64,000 nucleotides of DNA from assembly GCF_000182925.2 (NCBI RefSeq), contig NC_026501.1:5125917-5189916 (forward strand). Reading direction: 5' to 3'. Position 1 is the stretch's first letter; every line of letters starts with the position of its first letter. The position numbers and the translations under genes were made by a program. Positions 34,044 through 44,673 of the stretch are shown here, one piece after another. The notes under the pieces were generated by a model. It was given only the letters and a program-made list of their open reading frames with translations. It had not been told where the DNA came from and did no database searches. Origin of the DNA: Neurospora crassa OR74A (Eukaryota > Ascomycota > Sordariomycetes > Sordariales > Sordariaceae).

Positions 34044-35333
34044 CTAAGCAACCCTCAATGGCAGAATATGCTGTACCATCGTCTCACGTCTGCACAACGG
34101 ACACTCAGGCTTCTCGCGCACCCAGTCTCCAATACACGACCAGCAGAAGACATGTCCGCACTGGGTCGCCGCCGGGTCCTTCAGCTCTTCCAAGCAAAGC
34201 GTGCACATCCTCTGCTGTCTCCCCTTGATCCAGCCCATGACCTCCTCATTCGCCGCCAAGTCGTAGTTCGCCCTCCCGCCCTTGGGCACAGGGGTGTGCG
34301 TCGTCCGTCCAATCTCCGCCAAACTACGCTGGTTACCCGACTTGCCCGTCTCCACCAGCAACTCGTTATTGCTGCTATAGGCATTCTCATCTAACGACAC
34401 ATCCAGTGTGCCCGCAGCGCCCGGCCCAAAGGCGCGCTCCCGAATGCTCGCCTCGGTACTGGCCTCCTCGGCACTAAGCGGCGAAGTTGACGACAGCTGC
34501 GCCGTCACATGCAGGTATCCCCGGACGAGCATCTGCACCACCAGCAGCACGCCGAGCACTTCATAGCCCGCGCGACCGCCTTGACCCTCCTCGATGCGCC
34601 GCGTGAACACATAACGCAGCCCGAAGAGGCGCTTGGAGAAAGAGTAGTAAGCACCCGAAAAGTAGAATACGGCCAGCGTCAAGGCGTGCAGGTGCGCGCC
34701 GCTGGTGATGGAAGTCAGGTGTGTGAGCAGGTAGCGCTTCACGCGGTACTCAAGCGTTGACACTGTGGAGAAACCACCGCCCTTGTTGTTGGAGGTAGAT
34801 GGGGTGGCGCCCTTGGTGTCGCCGCGGCCCTGGCGGGCAAGCACGGTGAGACGGTCCTGGAGGCGCTTGCGGAGCGCGGCGCGGATGGAGGGCAGCAGGC
34901 GGCTGAAAAGGTAGGGGACAAGAACGCTACTAACGATGTAGCCGGCTCGTCGCTGGAGCGAGGGCAGACGGGGGCCACCGGCTTCGCTGCTGGGCTCGAC
35001 GGGGCTTTGGGTGTCTGGTATCCTGCCGTTGCCGCCCGTACTCGGCTCTTCGACTTGGACTAGGTCGCAGTACTCCTCGCCTAAGGTGCGGTTGCCGAGG
35101 AGGGTGGTGAGGCATAGGTAGAGCAGGTCGGCAGCCGTACGGGTTTCGGTGGCCCAGGAGTGGGCGGAGCGGGCACCGCGAACGCGCCGGTGAAGGTCGG
35201 TCAGCTGGTTAGTGAGGACGCCCTGGAAATAGGCATCTTTTTGATGCGCGCGGATAATGTCGGGGGCTGCAGCGAATGGATATGGCGAGCTCGTGAGCGG
35301 CGGAGGAGGCTTCTTGGTGGCCGTCAATGACAT
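34044..35333 (-). CDS. pex10: peroxisome biogenesis factor 10 (PEX10), RING E3
   Basis: One frame, 429 residues from ATG 35333 (MSLTATKKPPPPL); the frame is open 19 codons upstream but without an ATG. PEX10 is a peroxisomal membrane RING ubiquitin ligase that works with PEX2 and PEX12 to recycle the import receptor PEX5. The N-terminal domain shows the family start FAAAPDIIRAHQKDAYF, LTDLHRRVRGARSAH and LLYLCLTTLLGNRTLGEEYC, then hydrophobic segments (YIVSSVLVPYLFSRLLPSI, LTLAVFYFSGAYYSFSKRLF, YEVLGVLLVVQMLVRGYL). The RING at the C terminus reads CTLCLEELKDPAATQCGH and FCWSCIGDWVREKPECPLC, with all eight zinc ligands present. An insert rich in Ser/Thr/Gly sits between the membrane segments. 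It is divergent from the Erd1-like gene. Confidence 0.94.
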   Translation of the reverse strand: MSLTATKKPPPPLTSSPYPFAAAPDIIRAHQKDAYFQGVLTNQLTDLHRRVRGARSAHSWATETRTAADLLYLCLTTLLGNRTLGEEYCDLVQVEEPSTGGNGRIPDTQSPVEPSSEAGGPRLPSLQRRAGYIVSSVLVPYLFSRLLPSIRAALRKRLQDRLTVLARQGRGDTKGATPSTSNNKGGGFSTVSTLEYRVKRYLLTHLTSITSGAHLHALTLAVFYFSGAYYSFSKRLFGLRYVFTRRIEEGQGGRAGYEVLGVLLVVQMLVRGYLHVTAQLSSTSPLSAEEASTEASIRERAFGPGAAGTLDVSLDENAYSSNNELLVETGKSGNQRSLAEIGRTTHTPVPKGGRANYDLAANEEVMGWIKGRQQRMCTLCLEELKDPAATQCGHVFCWSCIGDWVREKPECPLCRRETMVQHILPLRVA

Positions 35334-36020
35334 GGTAATTGATGTCGTCGTTTGGGTCGGGTCGGGTGGGCTCGAAGTCGGGGGGGTCAAAAGCTGTGTT
35401 TACACGGTCGACGTATTCAGGGGGAACTCTCGAACCCTAGGAGAGCTCGTATGCCTACAGTCGAATCGTCGAAGCTGTGGCAGTGGATGATTAAGTCTTT
35501 TCGATCTGAAATTATCCGAGTTGTTGTTTGATGTTTCGAGATCGACAGGCGGCAGTTGAAGCTGAGATGAAAGTGGTAGTCGGGAACGGATGGACCTCGG
35601 TCCTTGGGGTTAATGGGGGCAGCACGCCCGGCGCCGCCCCAGGCGTGGTTCCTCCTCACAAGGAGCGAGCTGAGGAATTGGCAGGGGGGTGCCCAGAACG
35701 TCGTAGCCCAGGCTTTAGCGGCAGGGATGATGCAGCGGGTTGTCACAGGACGGGGCCGCGACCAGGGGTTGCACTGACGTCGGGTCTTCTCCCTAAGCCA
35801 AAAAGAGTGCACGCGACAGGGGCTTGGCAACTCCGGTGTCTTTGCGACAGCTACCACAATACAGATGAAATTAAAATTTCCATCTTGACACTTGACAAAC
35901 TCCAAACGCGTTACTGCTGGGAATTTGATCCCAAGCCTATCAACTCTTCTTTGCGTCCAACTGTTACTTCTCCCTCTCCGCATTCCATGACGGACAGCAA
36001 ATTGACCGCTGCCTGGCGCA
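35334..36020. promoter_or_regulatory. shared divergent promoter of PEX10 and the Erd1-like gene
   Basis: It is 687 bases between two start codons facing apart. Open frames inside it are compositional and carry no known domain. Confidence 0.5.
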
Positions 36021-37334
36021 ATGGACGGTGATCCCGTGGTTGAGCCGGAGCTCGACTCCTTCAGCTTGACCTTTCCCCTTCCCTACCGGGTTGCCTTCAT
36101 CGTGATCATAGGTATGTATATACAAGTTTCCTACCGTATGTTTGCTCTCTGGATACACGGTTGTAAACTGACTATCTCTGGTTGATTAGCTGTTTGGGGC
36201 TGGGGCCTCAACCTTCACTTCCTCCATAATCGCAAGATCGACGTCCCCTCCTTAATCCGGTACCCAGGAAGATCGAGCCCAACCCAGCTCCCTCACCACC
36301 ACTCGACATACCGTCTTGCGACTCTTCTTTCGCTAAGCTCCGCTGTTTCGATTCTCACATTTTGGTCGTTTACCAGGCGCGATCCAAAACGCGTTATCGA
36401 CTATGACTGGATTCCCATGACCAACTTGGCAGTGACCGCAGCCCTCTTCGTGCTACCCCTGCGAAGACTGTCTGTTTCGCACTCCGGTCGACGTCGACTA
36501 CTCGCAACTCTGCGCCGCGTCAGTGTGGGAGGTTTGGCTGAGGCCAAGGATGGAAAGTTTGGGGATATCTTGCTGGCTGATGTTCTCACCAGCTACGCCA
36601 AGGTCCTTGGGGACCTGTTCATATGTCTCTGCATGTTCTTCACGCGGAATGGGTCTGCTACTGACCGACCCGATCGCAGCTGCGGCGGCACCTATCTCGT
36701 ACCACTTCTCCTGACGATACCAAGCGCTATTCGGCTGCGCCAGTGTCTTATCGAATATCTGCGCGTGCGAAATTCCCCTTTCAAGGAGTCCACGGGCTGG
36801 GGTGGACAACATCTCGCCAACGCGGCCAAGTACTCGACCGCGTTTCCTGTTATCATTCTAAACGCCATGTTGCGTAACGCAAACACCAGCGGTACCCCAA
36901 CTACGAGCCTGTACCGTGCATGGATTGTTGCGTGTCTGCTCAACTCACTCTACAGCTTTTACTGGGACGTTGCCAAGGATTGGGATCTCACCCTCTTTGC
37001 TGGGGCACAGGAACGCAATTCTCCCGATCATCCGTTTGGTCTGCGGCGCCGCTTGCTGATCCATAAGCCCGTGGTGTACTACTTCGTCATCGCGCTGGAT
37101 CTGGCACTACGGTGCACATGGATGATCAAGCTGCACCCCCATCTCAATACCATTAGCGACTTCGAGAGTTCGATCTTTTTGATCGAGTTTTGTGAAGTGT
37201 TCCGGCGGTGGGTGTGGATCTTCTTCCGGGTTGAGACCGAATGGATCCGGAACACTTCAACCGGGCTCGGCGTTGACGACATTTTGATGAGCAACTTCAA
37301 TACTAGGAACGAGGACGAGGAGTACGTGGACTAA
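36021..37334 (+). CDS. EXS-domain membrane protein, Erd1-like
   Basis: Two exons, 36021-36111 and 36190-37334, give 411 residues. The 78-nt intron has GTATGT and ATTAG ends. Multi-pass membrane protein: FPLPYRVAFIVIIAVWGWGL crosses the exon junction as the first segment, then LATLLSSAVSILTFWSF, MTNLAVTAALFVLPL and more. The EXS domain is seen in YLVPLLLTIPSAIRLRQCL, the diagnostic AKYSTAFPVII, YRAWIVACLLNSLYSFYWDV, KDWDLTLF, and FCEVFRRWVWIFFRVETEWI. Length and the absence of an SPX domain fit yeast Erd1, a Golgi protein needed for retention of ER lumenal proteins and glycosyltransferase recycling with phosphate export, rather than the larger Syg1/XPR1 exporters. The tail is acidic. Confidence 0.88.
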
Positions 37335-38431
37335 GTCTCACTTGCCATACCTCTGCGGCACTAACCATCAGAACCTGGATGTCCGCGTGTTGCCGCCACG
37401 GACATTTGCTTTGTTTTGGATGGAAAACGGAATGCTGGAAAATCCGAGTATCATACGCCGTCACACGGTTGGTTTACAACATCGGCGTTCGGGTCGTTTT
37501 TTGGTTCACCCACCCCAGTGATATAGATGTACTCTCCAAAGAAAGCTCACACAAATCTACGACTAATAGTGATTCGGATCCTCGAACACGTTGCTTTTTT
37601 CTTCGGTGTTCCAATCCTACCCTTGTCCCCATCGGGGTTGCTTCCGAGGCTACACAACTCTTCAAACACCCGTTGGTACCGGACCTATCACGGCAATCCC
37701 GCCCCTCAAGAGGCTGCCCGAAATGCTTACATAGTGTGTCTGTACGACAGCCCAGCATCTGGAGGAGACGTTTCCCAATAGGATGGACGGCGCGTAATTC
37801 CAGCGTATCACTTGTAATCCATTCCAATTGTCACAAGACACAGGATAACGAATACCGCAAAAAGTCCTCGTGTGGTCGTGACACCATATGATTCAGTCCT
37901 CCTTCTATCCGACATCTGGAAACCTTGAAGTGGTATTGCGGAGCAAAGGCCCCGTTGTCCTCTAGACAAAAGCTGCCGTCTTCCTCAAGCCATTAGATTT
38001 TGTTGAGGAGTGGCTTTTGATTCATTTCTGACGTTTCCCTTTAAATCCCTAACATGTGCTCTCTCGCCTTTGTCCCTGTCCGTTATACCTTTTCAACAAA
38101 GGAAAAGCCAACCTCATGATGGTGACACGGTAAGTATAAAGTTGAAAGAAAGCTCGCTTACTTCCCATGAAAATCTTCACTCAAAAGGGACGAAATCCTT
38201 TGTCTGCTGGGACCAAACCCTCTTATCCCGGAAGAACGCGGGAGAGATATCAAAGTCGTGGAGTTGTGGAAATGCTTATAATTCAACACTCGAGGTCTCG
38301 CACGTCGATTTGCTCGTGCATGATAACCACAGGCTGGGAAGGCCCTACTTTTGAGGAAAAGGTTGCTGTTTCAGGTTGGCGGAGTCGTATGTATTCCAGA
38401 AGAAAAGAAGCGGTCAGTAGATACCAAAAAG
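37335..38431. other. intergenic upstream of the SH3-ligand-rich gene
   Basis: It is the 3' flank of the Erd1-like gene and leader of the next gene. A leader intron near 38129-38400 is possible (a GTAAGT at 38130). No gene is supported. Confidence 0.5.
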
Positions 38432-40705
38432 ATGGACGAGACGACGACAACCCCCCAACGACCCTCCTGTCGGGCCGATACTCCACGTCCATCTTCTGCT
38501 GATGAGGCCAACATCACGTCGTCATCACCCACAGGGTCTCGTTTCAAACCCCCGAAGCCGAAAGATGTAGCAGTCTACGAGAAAAAACCCCTGCCGCCCA
38601 TTCCGCCAAAGCGGAGGCCAGCAGCCTCTATATCAAGCCAGCAGGACCCGAACAGCGTAAAGATCGTTTACACGTTGGCGAATATCCCAGGAGCTGGTCC
38701 TCCTGAAAAGATCAACAATCGTCAAAACTTGGGGGACATTGACTGGGAAAAGGAGGAGGCCGAGATAAACTTCATCATCGCTAAGCAGTTGACCCCCAGG
38801 GGCGGAACACCAATATCAACGTCAGCGTATCCGGCACCGCGAACACCCAAGCCTTTACATATCCCTCCAGCAGACTCAGAACGCACTCTGAAGTCGAGTT
38901 TGTCGCAAGAAATCATTTCACCGCAACCGCGATCACCGGTATCGAATATCCTCCAGCTCGGCAGTTTCGGACCCAACAAGTCGCATCCAGACTCTCCACC
39001 GCTATCACCTATTGGGCAGATTTATAATCTAAAGGTTAAACAGCTCTCGGGGCCGGCTTCTCTTCCCGGACGAGAAGATTGTTTCAGCAACAGCGAGAAC
39101 AACGCCACGGAAAAACATACGACAGGTTACATATCTCCCGTCAGTAGCCGCAGTAGTTTCTACAGCCAATATCGAGACAGCACTGTATCCGAGGCGGGTT
39201 CAGCAAGCCTAGCCGGAAGCAGCCCCCCTCGCAGGTACGACAGCCCCGTATTGACAGAATACTTCCCCAGGGGGAAACCACATGCAACTATCAAGAATCG
39301 ACTGATGGTAAGAAAAGCACCATCGCCTATCCCACGACCTTTACAGCCACGTAAGATCAGAGGCAGTCTCAAAGGAAGAAGGAACAAGACAGCAAGAACC
39401 ATGTCGCCAGATCCCCCAACAGACAGTGATCACAGCGGTGTCAGCATTACTGAAGCCCGTGAGCTCTACCATGAGACAACCGCTCCAATTGCTCGTGACA
39501 CAGCAGCTGGAGGAGGAGAATCTTGGGCATATCCGAATGCCTTGAGTCATCCCCCCCACCCAGGAAGCAGCGTCGGGATCCCATCATCTCAAACTGCCGG
39601 AGGCCCGGGTCATGCCCGCTTTCTCGGCGAGGACGGCACGCCACAGACAACTGGTGATAGTCAAAGGGAAAGTCGGCAGCCACCACCACCCGTGCGACCG
39701 CCGAGGCAGGACGAGCTTCCACTGGCCCTGCCTCGGTGGGACTCGGCGGCTGATACATTGGTGACTTCAGATCTGGGTCGTACGGAGGAAGGAGAACCAG
39801 AACCCCGATCCAGTTCGCAATTCTCGCGGGTATCTCATCAATCTCCCGCAGGCTCTTCTTCACCATCACCCTTCTTGGCAACATCTCAAAACGCCGCCCT
39901 CAAGACGCGGCCCCGAAACAGGGCGCAAACCATCAGCGTGAGCAGCTTTGACCACCACAACGAACTGCGCAGGCAATGGGATTCGGGCTCGCCGCAGCTG
40001 GAGATAGGCACTCCGCTTCCGCTTGCATTGGAAGACAACTTGGCTTCGATTACCAAATTCGCGAAGCACGGCAGTCATCACATCCGTAACCACAGCGACG
40101 GCAATTACAGCCCCGGTGGCGGCGATGGTGAGAATCACACATCTCTATTTCGACGCTCTTTGGTTTCCAAGGTGTTTAGACGCGTCTCGGGATCAACACC
40201 AGGAGGAGGAGGGGGAGGAGCATCACCCTCACTTCCGACACCTACGTCCACACCCGCCACCATATCGACAGCCATGGCCACCGAACGGAGCCCCATAAAA
40301 TATCAAACAGCCGCAGAGAGATACCACGATCAGAGTTGCAAGACTATTGCCGCCGTCGGCGCAACATCATCAGTCCATCGGCCACGCACAGCGGATAGCC
40401 GCGACGCTGCGGGGCCATCGTCCTTCTCTTTTCCGACCGCCTCCTCCACCTCATCTGCCGTCGGGTTTTTGCTTCCTCAGACTCTGAAGAAGAGCGCGTT
40501 GGCGCAGAAGACGAATGAGCTGTTTGTCGGCGGGCGGTTGGCGCGGAAAACCAAGCCGGGAAGAAAGAGGGAGGATTTGAAGAATAGCATTAGGGTGCTG
40601 GGCGATGGGGCCAGGGTGGAAGCGCCGGTTGAGTTCGTTACGGGGATGGATTTGTTGTCGCTGTCGGAGAAGCCGGCGCGGCAAGAGGGACAGGGTTGGT
40701 TATGA
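38432..40705 (+). CDS. disordered proline-rich protein with SH3-ligand motifs
   Basis: One frame of 757 residues from ATG 38432. I do not recognise a globular domain. The N-terminal part carries RFKPPKPKD and KKPLPPIPPKRRP, and the middle PPPPVRPPRQ, classic class I/II SH3 or WW ligands, so an adaptor role in cortical, endocytic or signalling assemblies is plausible but inferred. A short conserved-looking segment IDWEKEEAEINFIIAKQ may form a helix. The rest is rich in Ser, Pro, Arg and S-P sites. The C terminus becomes ordered: LLPQTLKKSALAQKTNELFV, then a basic stretch (ARKTKPGRKRED) and EFVTGMDLLSLSEK. Codon use matches a real gene throughout, and no introns are needed. Confidence 0.7.
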   Translation: MDETTTTPQRPSCRADTPRPSSADEANITSSSPTGSRFKPPKPKDVAVYEKKPLPPIPPKRRPAASISSQQDPNSVKIVYTLANIPGAGPPEKINNRQNLGDIDWEKEEAEINFIIAKQLTPRGGTPISTSAYPAPRTPKPLHIPPADSERTLKSSLSQEIISPQPRSPVSNILQLGSFGPNKSHPDSPPLSPIGQIYNLKVKQLSGPASLPGREDCFSNSENNATEKHTTGYISPVSSRSSFYSQYRDSTVSEAGSASLAGSSPPRRYDSPVLTEYFPRGKPHATIKNRLMVRKAPSPIPRPLQPRKIRGSLKGRRNKTARTMSPDPPTDSDHSGVSITEARELYHETTAPIARDTAAGGGESWAYPNALSHPPHPGSSVGIPSSQTAGGPGHARFLGEDGTPQTTGDSQRESRQPPPPVRPPRQDELPLALPRWDSAADTLVTSDLGRTEEGEPEPRSSSQFSRVSHQSPAGSSSPSPFLATSQNAALKTRPRNRAQTISVSSFDHHNELRRQWDSGSPQLEIGTPLPLALEDNLASITKFAKHGSHHIRNHSDGNYSPGGGDGENHTSLFRRSLVSKVFRRVSGSTPGGGGGGASPSLPTPTSTPATISTAMATERSPIKYQTAAERYHDQSCKTIAAVGATSSVHRPRTADSRDAAGPSSFSFPTASSTSSAVGFLLPQTLKKSALAQKTNELFVGGRLARKTKPGRKREDLKNSIRVLGDGARVEAPVEFVTGMDLLSLSEKPARQEGQGWL

Positions 40706-41619
40706 AGTGATCTTGTGTGTGAAGGGTGCAGTAAGGCTGACTTTGGAATATGCAAAAGTCAAAGGGTGGTTGGATCCCAAGTGATAGGTGACGCGTGGAA
40801 ATCGAACATTTAGGGGCCCTCTCCTGTTGAGTAATATATGGCGTTGTTTTGCACACATGAGCTAACTTGAGCGTCGCGGAATCTGTGATGATGCTTAACC
40901 CTAAGATAACGGAATCCCTCTGCTTGGTGGTGCAATACGATCGGTCTCTCGTGTTTCTGTCCACAGGGTGTTTGCATTGTGATGTTGTTGTCAAGGAAGT
41001 TCGGCTGCGAGTTTGATATACTAGGGCACCGGGAAGCCCTGGCATAGGTACCTAGGCTGGCGCTTCAAGCATGACACAGGGCGAGGCCGTCGGGACAAGG
41101 AATGATAAATCGCTGTTGCAATGTGAAACTGTCATTTCAGCACACTGGAGTATGTAGTGGAACTGACTGACGCGCGTGATGGGAGCTATACTCTACAAAT
41201 AGAAGTGAAGAATACCAGTTCGCAGTCAATTTGAGAATCGTCCGAGTATTGGAGATGGAGAGACAGAATTGGCAAGTGCCCCTGCACTGAGGAAATAGGT
41301 AACCTCAACCTCATTGACGTCAGTAGATCTCCCCAAAGAGACCCCCACTAAATTACTCCGGCTTCCATCGGTACCGCTCCTCCTTCCCCGCTATTTCTCC
41401 GCACAACATCCCCAAAGGTAGGTACCTCTAGTGTACTTATACGTAGACTGTGTCATAGAGGTACCGTACAGTAACTTGAGGTTGTTCTGCTAGTTCCAGT
41501 CACAGTTCCGCCTACCCTCTTCTTTTGCGCCCAACCTCCGTCCAAACAGCCGCGGTTCTTGAGTCCCGTCCTATCTCTCGTATCTACCTATTTCTTTACG
41601 GCACATCCTGGTTGATACC
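40706..41619. other. intergenic upstream of the Nudix gene
   Basis: It contains AGGTACCTAGG near 41046 and AGGTAGGTACCT near 41417, palindromic pieces that also appear at 54258. No gene is supported. Confidence 0.5.
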
Positions 41620-43216
41620 ATGAGCGCTTCGAACGAAGTGGGCGCACACACCACCGGCGACTTCCCTCAAGACCGCGAAGAGTTCCAGACCATTGCTCAG
41701 AGTATTCAGGGTGTACAGGATCCCGAGATCGTATTTCCGACGTCAACAAGAACGGGTGAACTGCCAACGGAGGGACGGGAGGAGAGTAATAAAGAAGACG
41801 GGGAAAGCGCAAAGGATCAGGAGGAAGAGAAGGCTATCGACAGCGAGGCGTCCCATTATTGGGATGCTTCGACCATGAAACCGCTTAGTCCAGCCTCGGC
41901 GGTTAGTACTTATACCTCACTTTTCTTGACTCCGTGCCGGTTGCTTGCTCCCGTGGAAGACCGCTTGGCTCCGGCGCCGTGTGTCCGGTTTCGCACTCCG
42001 GCTCCGGCCCGGGCTTGCGTGGTGCCCTGATGTCGAAATTGGGTTAGCCCTTTGCATGACTTCCGAGTTTAAATAGATCATCATTTTCTATGAAAACGTT
42101 CAAGTCACTTATCACAATTCTACCTTGCAGGCTGCCATTGCCCGATTAAGAGCCTTCAAGCCCCCTCCCTTTCCGCTATGGGACCGCCTACCAATCAGTC
42201 GCCGCGCCGCGGTGTTGTTGCTCCTTTTCGCAGACAAGCGCGGTGATCTCCGTGTCGTCATCACCATGCGCGCCGCGAGCATGCGCAGCTTCTCTGGGCA
42301 TGCCGCGCTACCCGGCGGGAAGGCAGATAGTGTAGAGGAAACACCATGTATGAAGTCCCGCTATCACGTTCACATAAACTACCAGTAACGAGACCACGGA
42401 AAGACCACTAATTTTGGACTGTTTCATACAGATCAAATCGCCCGCCGCGAAGCCTGGGAAGAAATCGGTCTTCCCATGGACGACAGCAAGCTCCCCTCGC
42501 CCTTCCGCATCGAACACCTCTGCTATCTGCCCATGAACCTCGCGCGCACCGAGCTAGTCGTCCGTCCCTGTGTTGCCTTTTTGCACGCCGATGACAAGGT
42601 CGCGCCAGCGGCAGACGAATCCCTGATTCCGCGCCTCAATGCCAAGGAAGTCGCCGCCGTCTTCTCCGCGCCCTTCCACAACTTTTTGCGAGCCCATGAT
42701 GAAGTTCCGAAAAGCGACGAGGACGGCTCGCAAGAAAAGCCGCCGCCAGGCAAGTGGTACGAGGGCAGCTGGACGAACTGGCACGAGGAGCGGTGGCGGT
42801 TGCACTTCTTCTACGTGCCCGTCAACAACCAGCAGGTAGCCAAGCCGGGGTCACGGAAGCAGCTAAAGGCCGCCGAAGAAAAGTCGTCAAACCAAAGCGC
42901 AATCATCAACCCGGAAGACGACGAGGACTTGCCGCCACCGACAGCAGCGCTCGCCCGTGGGGACGAGGAGGAAAGCGAGCGATACAAGGTTTGGGGGATG
43001 ACGGCAAGGATATTGGTGGACGCGGCGACGGTGGCATATGGGGAGGAGCCCGAGTTCGAGCATAACAGCCATTTTGGAGACGAGAGGATGATCATGGGGT
43101 TGGATAAGTTGGGCATGTTGGGGGAGAAGACGAAGAAGGAGAGTGTGTTTACGCAGGAGGATCTAAAGAAGGCGAGTGAGGCGGCGAAGAAGGCTAGCGA
43201 GGCGTCAAAGATGTAG
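41620..43216 (+). CDS. Pcd1/NUDT7-type Nudix hydrolase (CoA diphosphatase-like)
   Basis: Three exons, 41620-41901, 42131-42347 and 42432-43216, give 427 residues. Pcd1-type enzymes split CoA derivatives or 8-oxo-dGTP into monophosphates, often in peroxisomes. The CoA-type motif is VVITMRAASMRSFSGHAALP followed by GGKADSVEET, and the Nudix box continues across the second intron as PYQIARREAWEEIGLP, giving GX6EX7REUXEEXGL with all catalytic Glu residues. This one-residue-longer spacing is, as I recall it, that of yeast Pcd1. The N-terminal ~95 residues are an acidic, disordered extension and the C terminus has a Lys/Ala/Ser helix ending in SKM; the end SKM resembles but does not match a standard peroxisomal signal SKL. 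The middle insert (KPPPGKWYEGSWTNW) is usual in fungal members. Confidence 0.9.
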
Positions 43217-43330
43217 ATAGAGGAGGACCTGGAGGTAATGTAGTTCAATGTGGGTGAACAGGGTGTTGGAGGTCTTGTTGTTGATCTATAGGCACAAGTT
43301 ATGCATAAAATTTAATATCAACACCACAAA

Positions 43331-43401
43331 GCGCCAGTGGTTTAGTGGTAAAATCCATCGTTGCCATCGATGGGCCCCGCGTTCGATTCGCGGCTGGCGC
43401 A
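43331..43401 (+). tRNA. tRNA-Gly (anticodon GCC)
   Basis: It is 71 nt without an intron. The acceptor stem GCGCCAG pairs with CTGGCGC before the discriminator A. The D arm holds the A box TGGTTTAGTGG. The anticodon stem CATCG/CGATG closes the loop TTGCCAT with GCC in the centre. The T arm is CCGCG-TTCGATT-CGCGG. It starts 115 bases after the Nudix stop codon. Confidence 0.97.
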
Positions 43402-43408
43402 ACCCTTA

Positions 43409-43427
43409 TTTTTTTGGTTTTTTTTTT
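43409..43427 (+). terminator. Pol III terminator of tRNA-Gly
   Basis: T7 (43409-43415), GG, then T10 (43418-43427), starting eight bases after the tRNA end. Confidence 0.85.
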
Positions 43428-43737
43428 CTTCTCCTTTTTTTCCCCCTTCATCGGTGTAAAGCCATGCACATCCATTCGTCAGTTATTATAATATATAATA
43501 CGGTAAAGAAAACTGTCAACTAGACCCTATTTTATGGGGATATACATACATACCCCATACGTCCCATCGTATCAACCGCCGATTACATGTCGAAACACTC
43601 TGATGGCACTTTTCGGACCCTTCTGGCCGCTCTTCTCACCAGCCGTTATGCAAAGTGGCCATAACACCTCGCCCTCAAGCTATATGCTTTCCTCCTGACG
43701 TTTGAGAATTGCGCACTCATGAGCACGTCAATGACAC

Positions 43738-44673
43738 CTAATGGCAAGCAGTTTCCTTGGTAGCAGTAGTACGGGACCCAAAAACGAAGTATCCCAACGC
43801 AGCTCCCAAAGAGCAAGCCAGCATGACCCAGCCATTGTACGTCATGAAGATGAGCCTTTTGTGTGTGTGTGTGTGTATGGTCAGAAATAGAAAACATTCA
43901 AGCTTGGAAACAGAATTGGAAAGCAAACGGTGGAAGGGGGGGAAATCTCTTACATGATCATGAACGCATAAAAGTTCTGGATCCCATACAAGACCGACTT
44001 GATGGCGTGGGCCCGCTTGGTGACTGCAGCCACATTTTGCCCTAGTAACCACGGCATGGTAGTCTCAGCAAGACGTTCTTCATCTTCAAGTTGTTGTTCA
44101 ACGTCATCATCATCATCATCATCGCGATACTGTTCTCGAGGGTCTCCAAGACAGATAAGTGGTCATCTTAGCAAAACGATACGACACCAAACGCATGGTA
44201 GATGTAGTAGGCATTCGGTGTTTGTGTGTCTAATGCCACGTAACGTTGTGACATTTTGAGATGCAATGAGATGATATGGCAAGCCAAGGCAAAAATAGCA
44301 ATATCGGATTAAAGAGAAGCAAAATGGTTTTCAAAGGGCCCGAGACACAAAAAGGGGAAGTGAGGATGAACAACTTACGAGGCGTAGTCTCCACCCTCTT
44401 ATTAGTCCATGCCTCATACTGTCTAATGCCCTCGCGAAGTGCCTCGTATCCGGCCGCCAACGCGACGATGGCGAGAAGGGAGACTACGAGACTGAAGGTC
44501 GAGTGGATGTGCCATTGGCGGAAGACGATGCAGAGGTTCTCCGTATTCCAGGTGAAGAGCATGTTCATGCTACACCTCGGCGCTCCTTCGCCCATCCCAG
44601 GATGACCCGAGTGCATGTCGCCGTGGCCGGAGTGGTCCATGTGGGTGCTGTGGTCGTGGCCGGAGTGATCCAT
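43738..44673 (-). CDS. Ctr-family copper transporter
   Basis: Three minus-strand exons, 44673-44379, about 44143-43954 and 43855-43738, give about 200 residues. Ctr proteins are trimers that pass Cu(I) across the plasma or vacuolar membrane. The N terminus is a His/Met copper-binding region (MDHSGHDHSTHMDHSGHGDM), then CSMNMLFTW, segment 1 (TFSLVVSLLAIVALAAGY), a cytosolic loop with six Asp coded by a GAT repeat, segment 2 with the pore motif MxxxM in FMIMLIFMTYNGW, formed across the last intron, and segment 3 with GxxxG in SLGAALGYFVFG. The start of exon 2 is uncertain: acceptors GGAG (44144) and CGAG (44135) both keep the frame. Localisation, Ctr2-like vacuolar or plasma membrane, cannot be settled. 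Confidence 0.85.
43861..43876. repeat. (GT)8 microsatellite at a splice acceptor
   Basis: On the coding strand of the copper transporter this is (AC)8, four bases before the AG of the last intron, with CTGAC further upstream as likely branch site. Confidence 0.95.
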
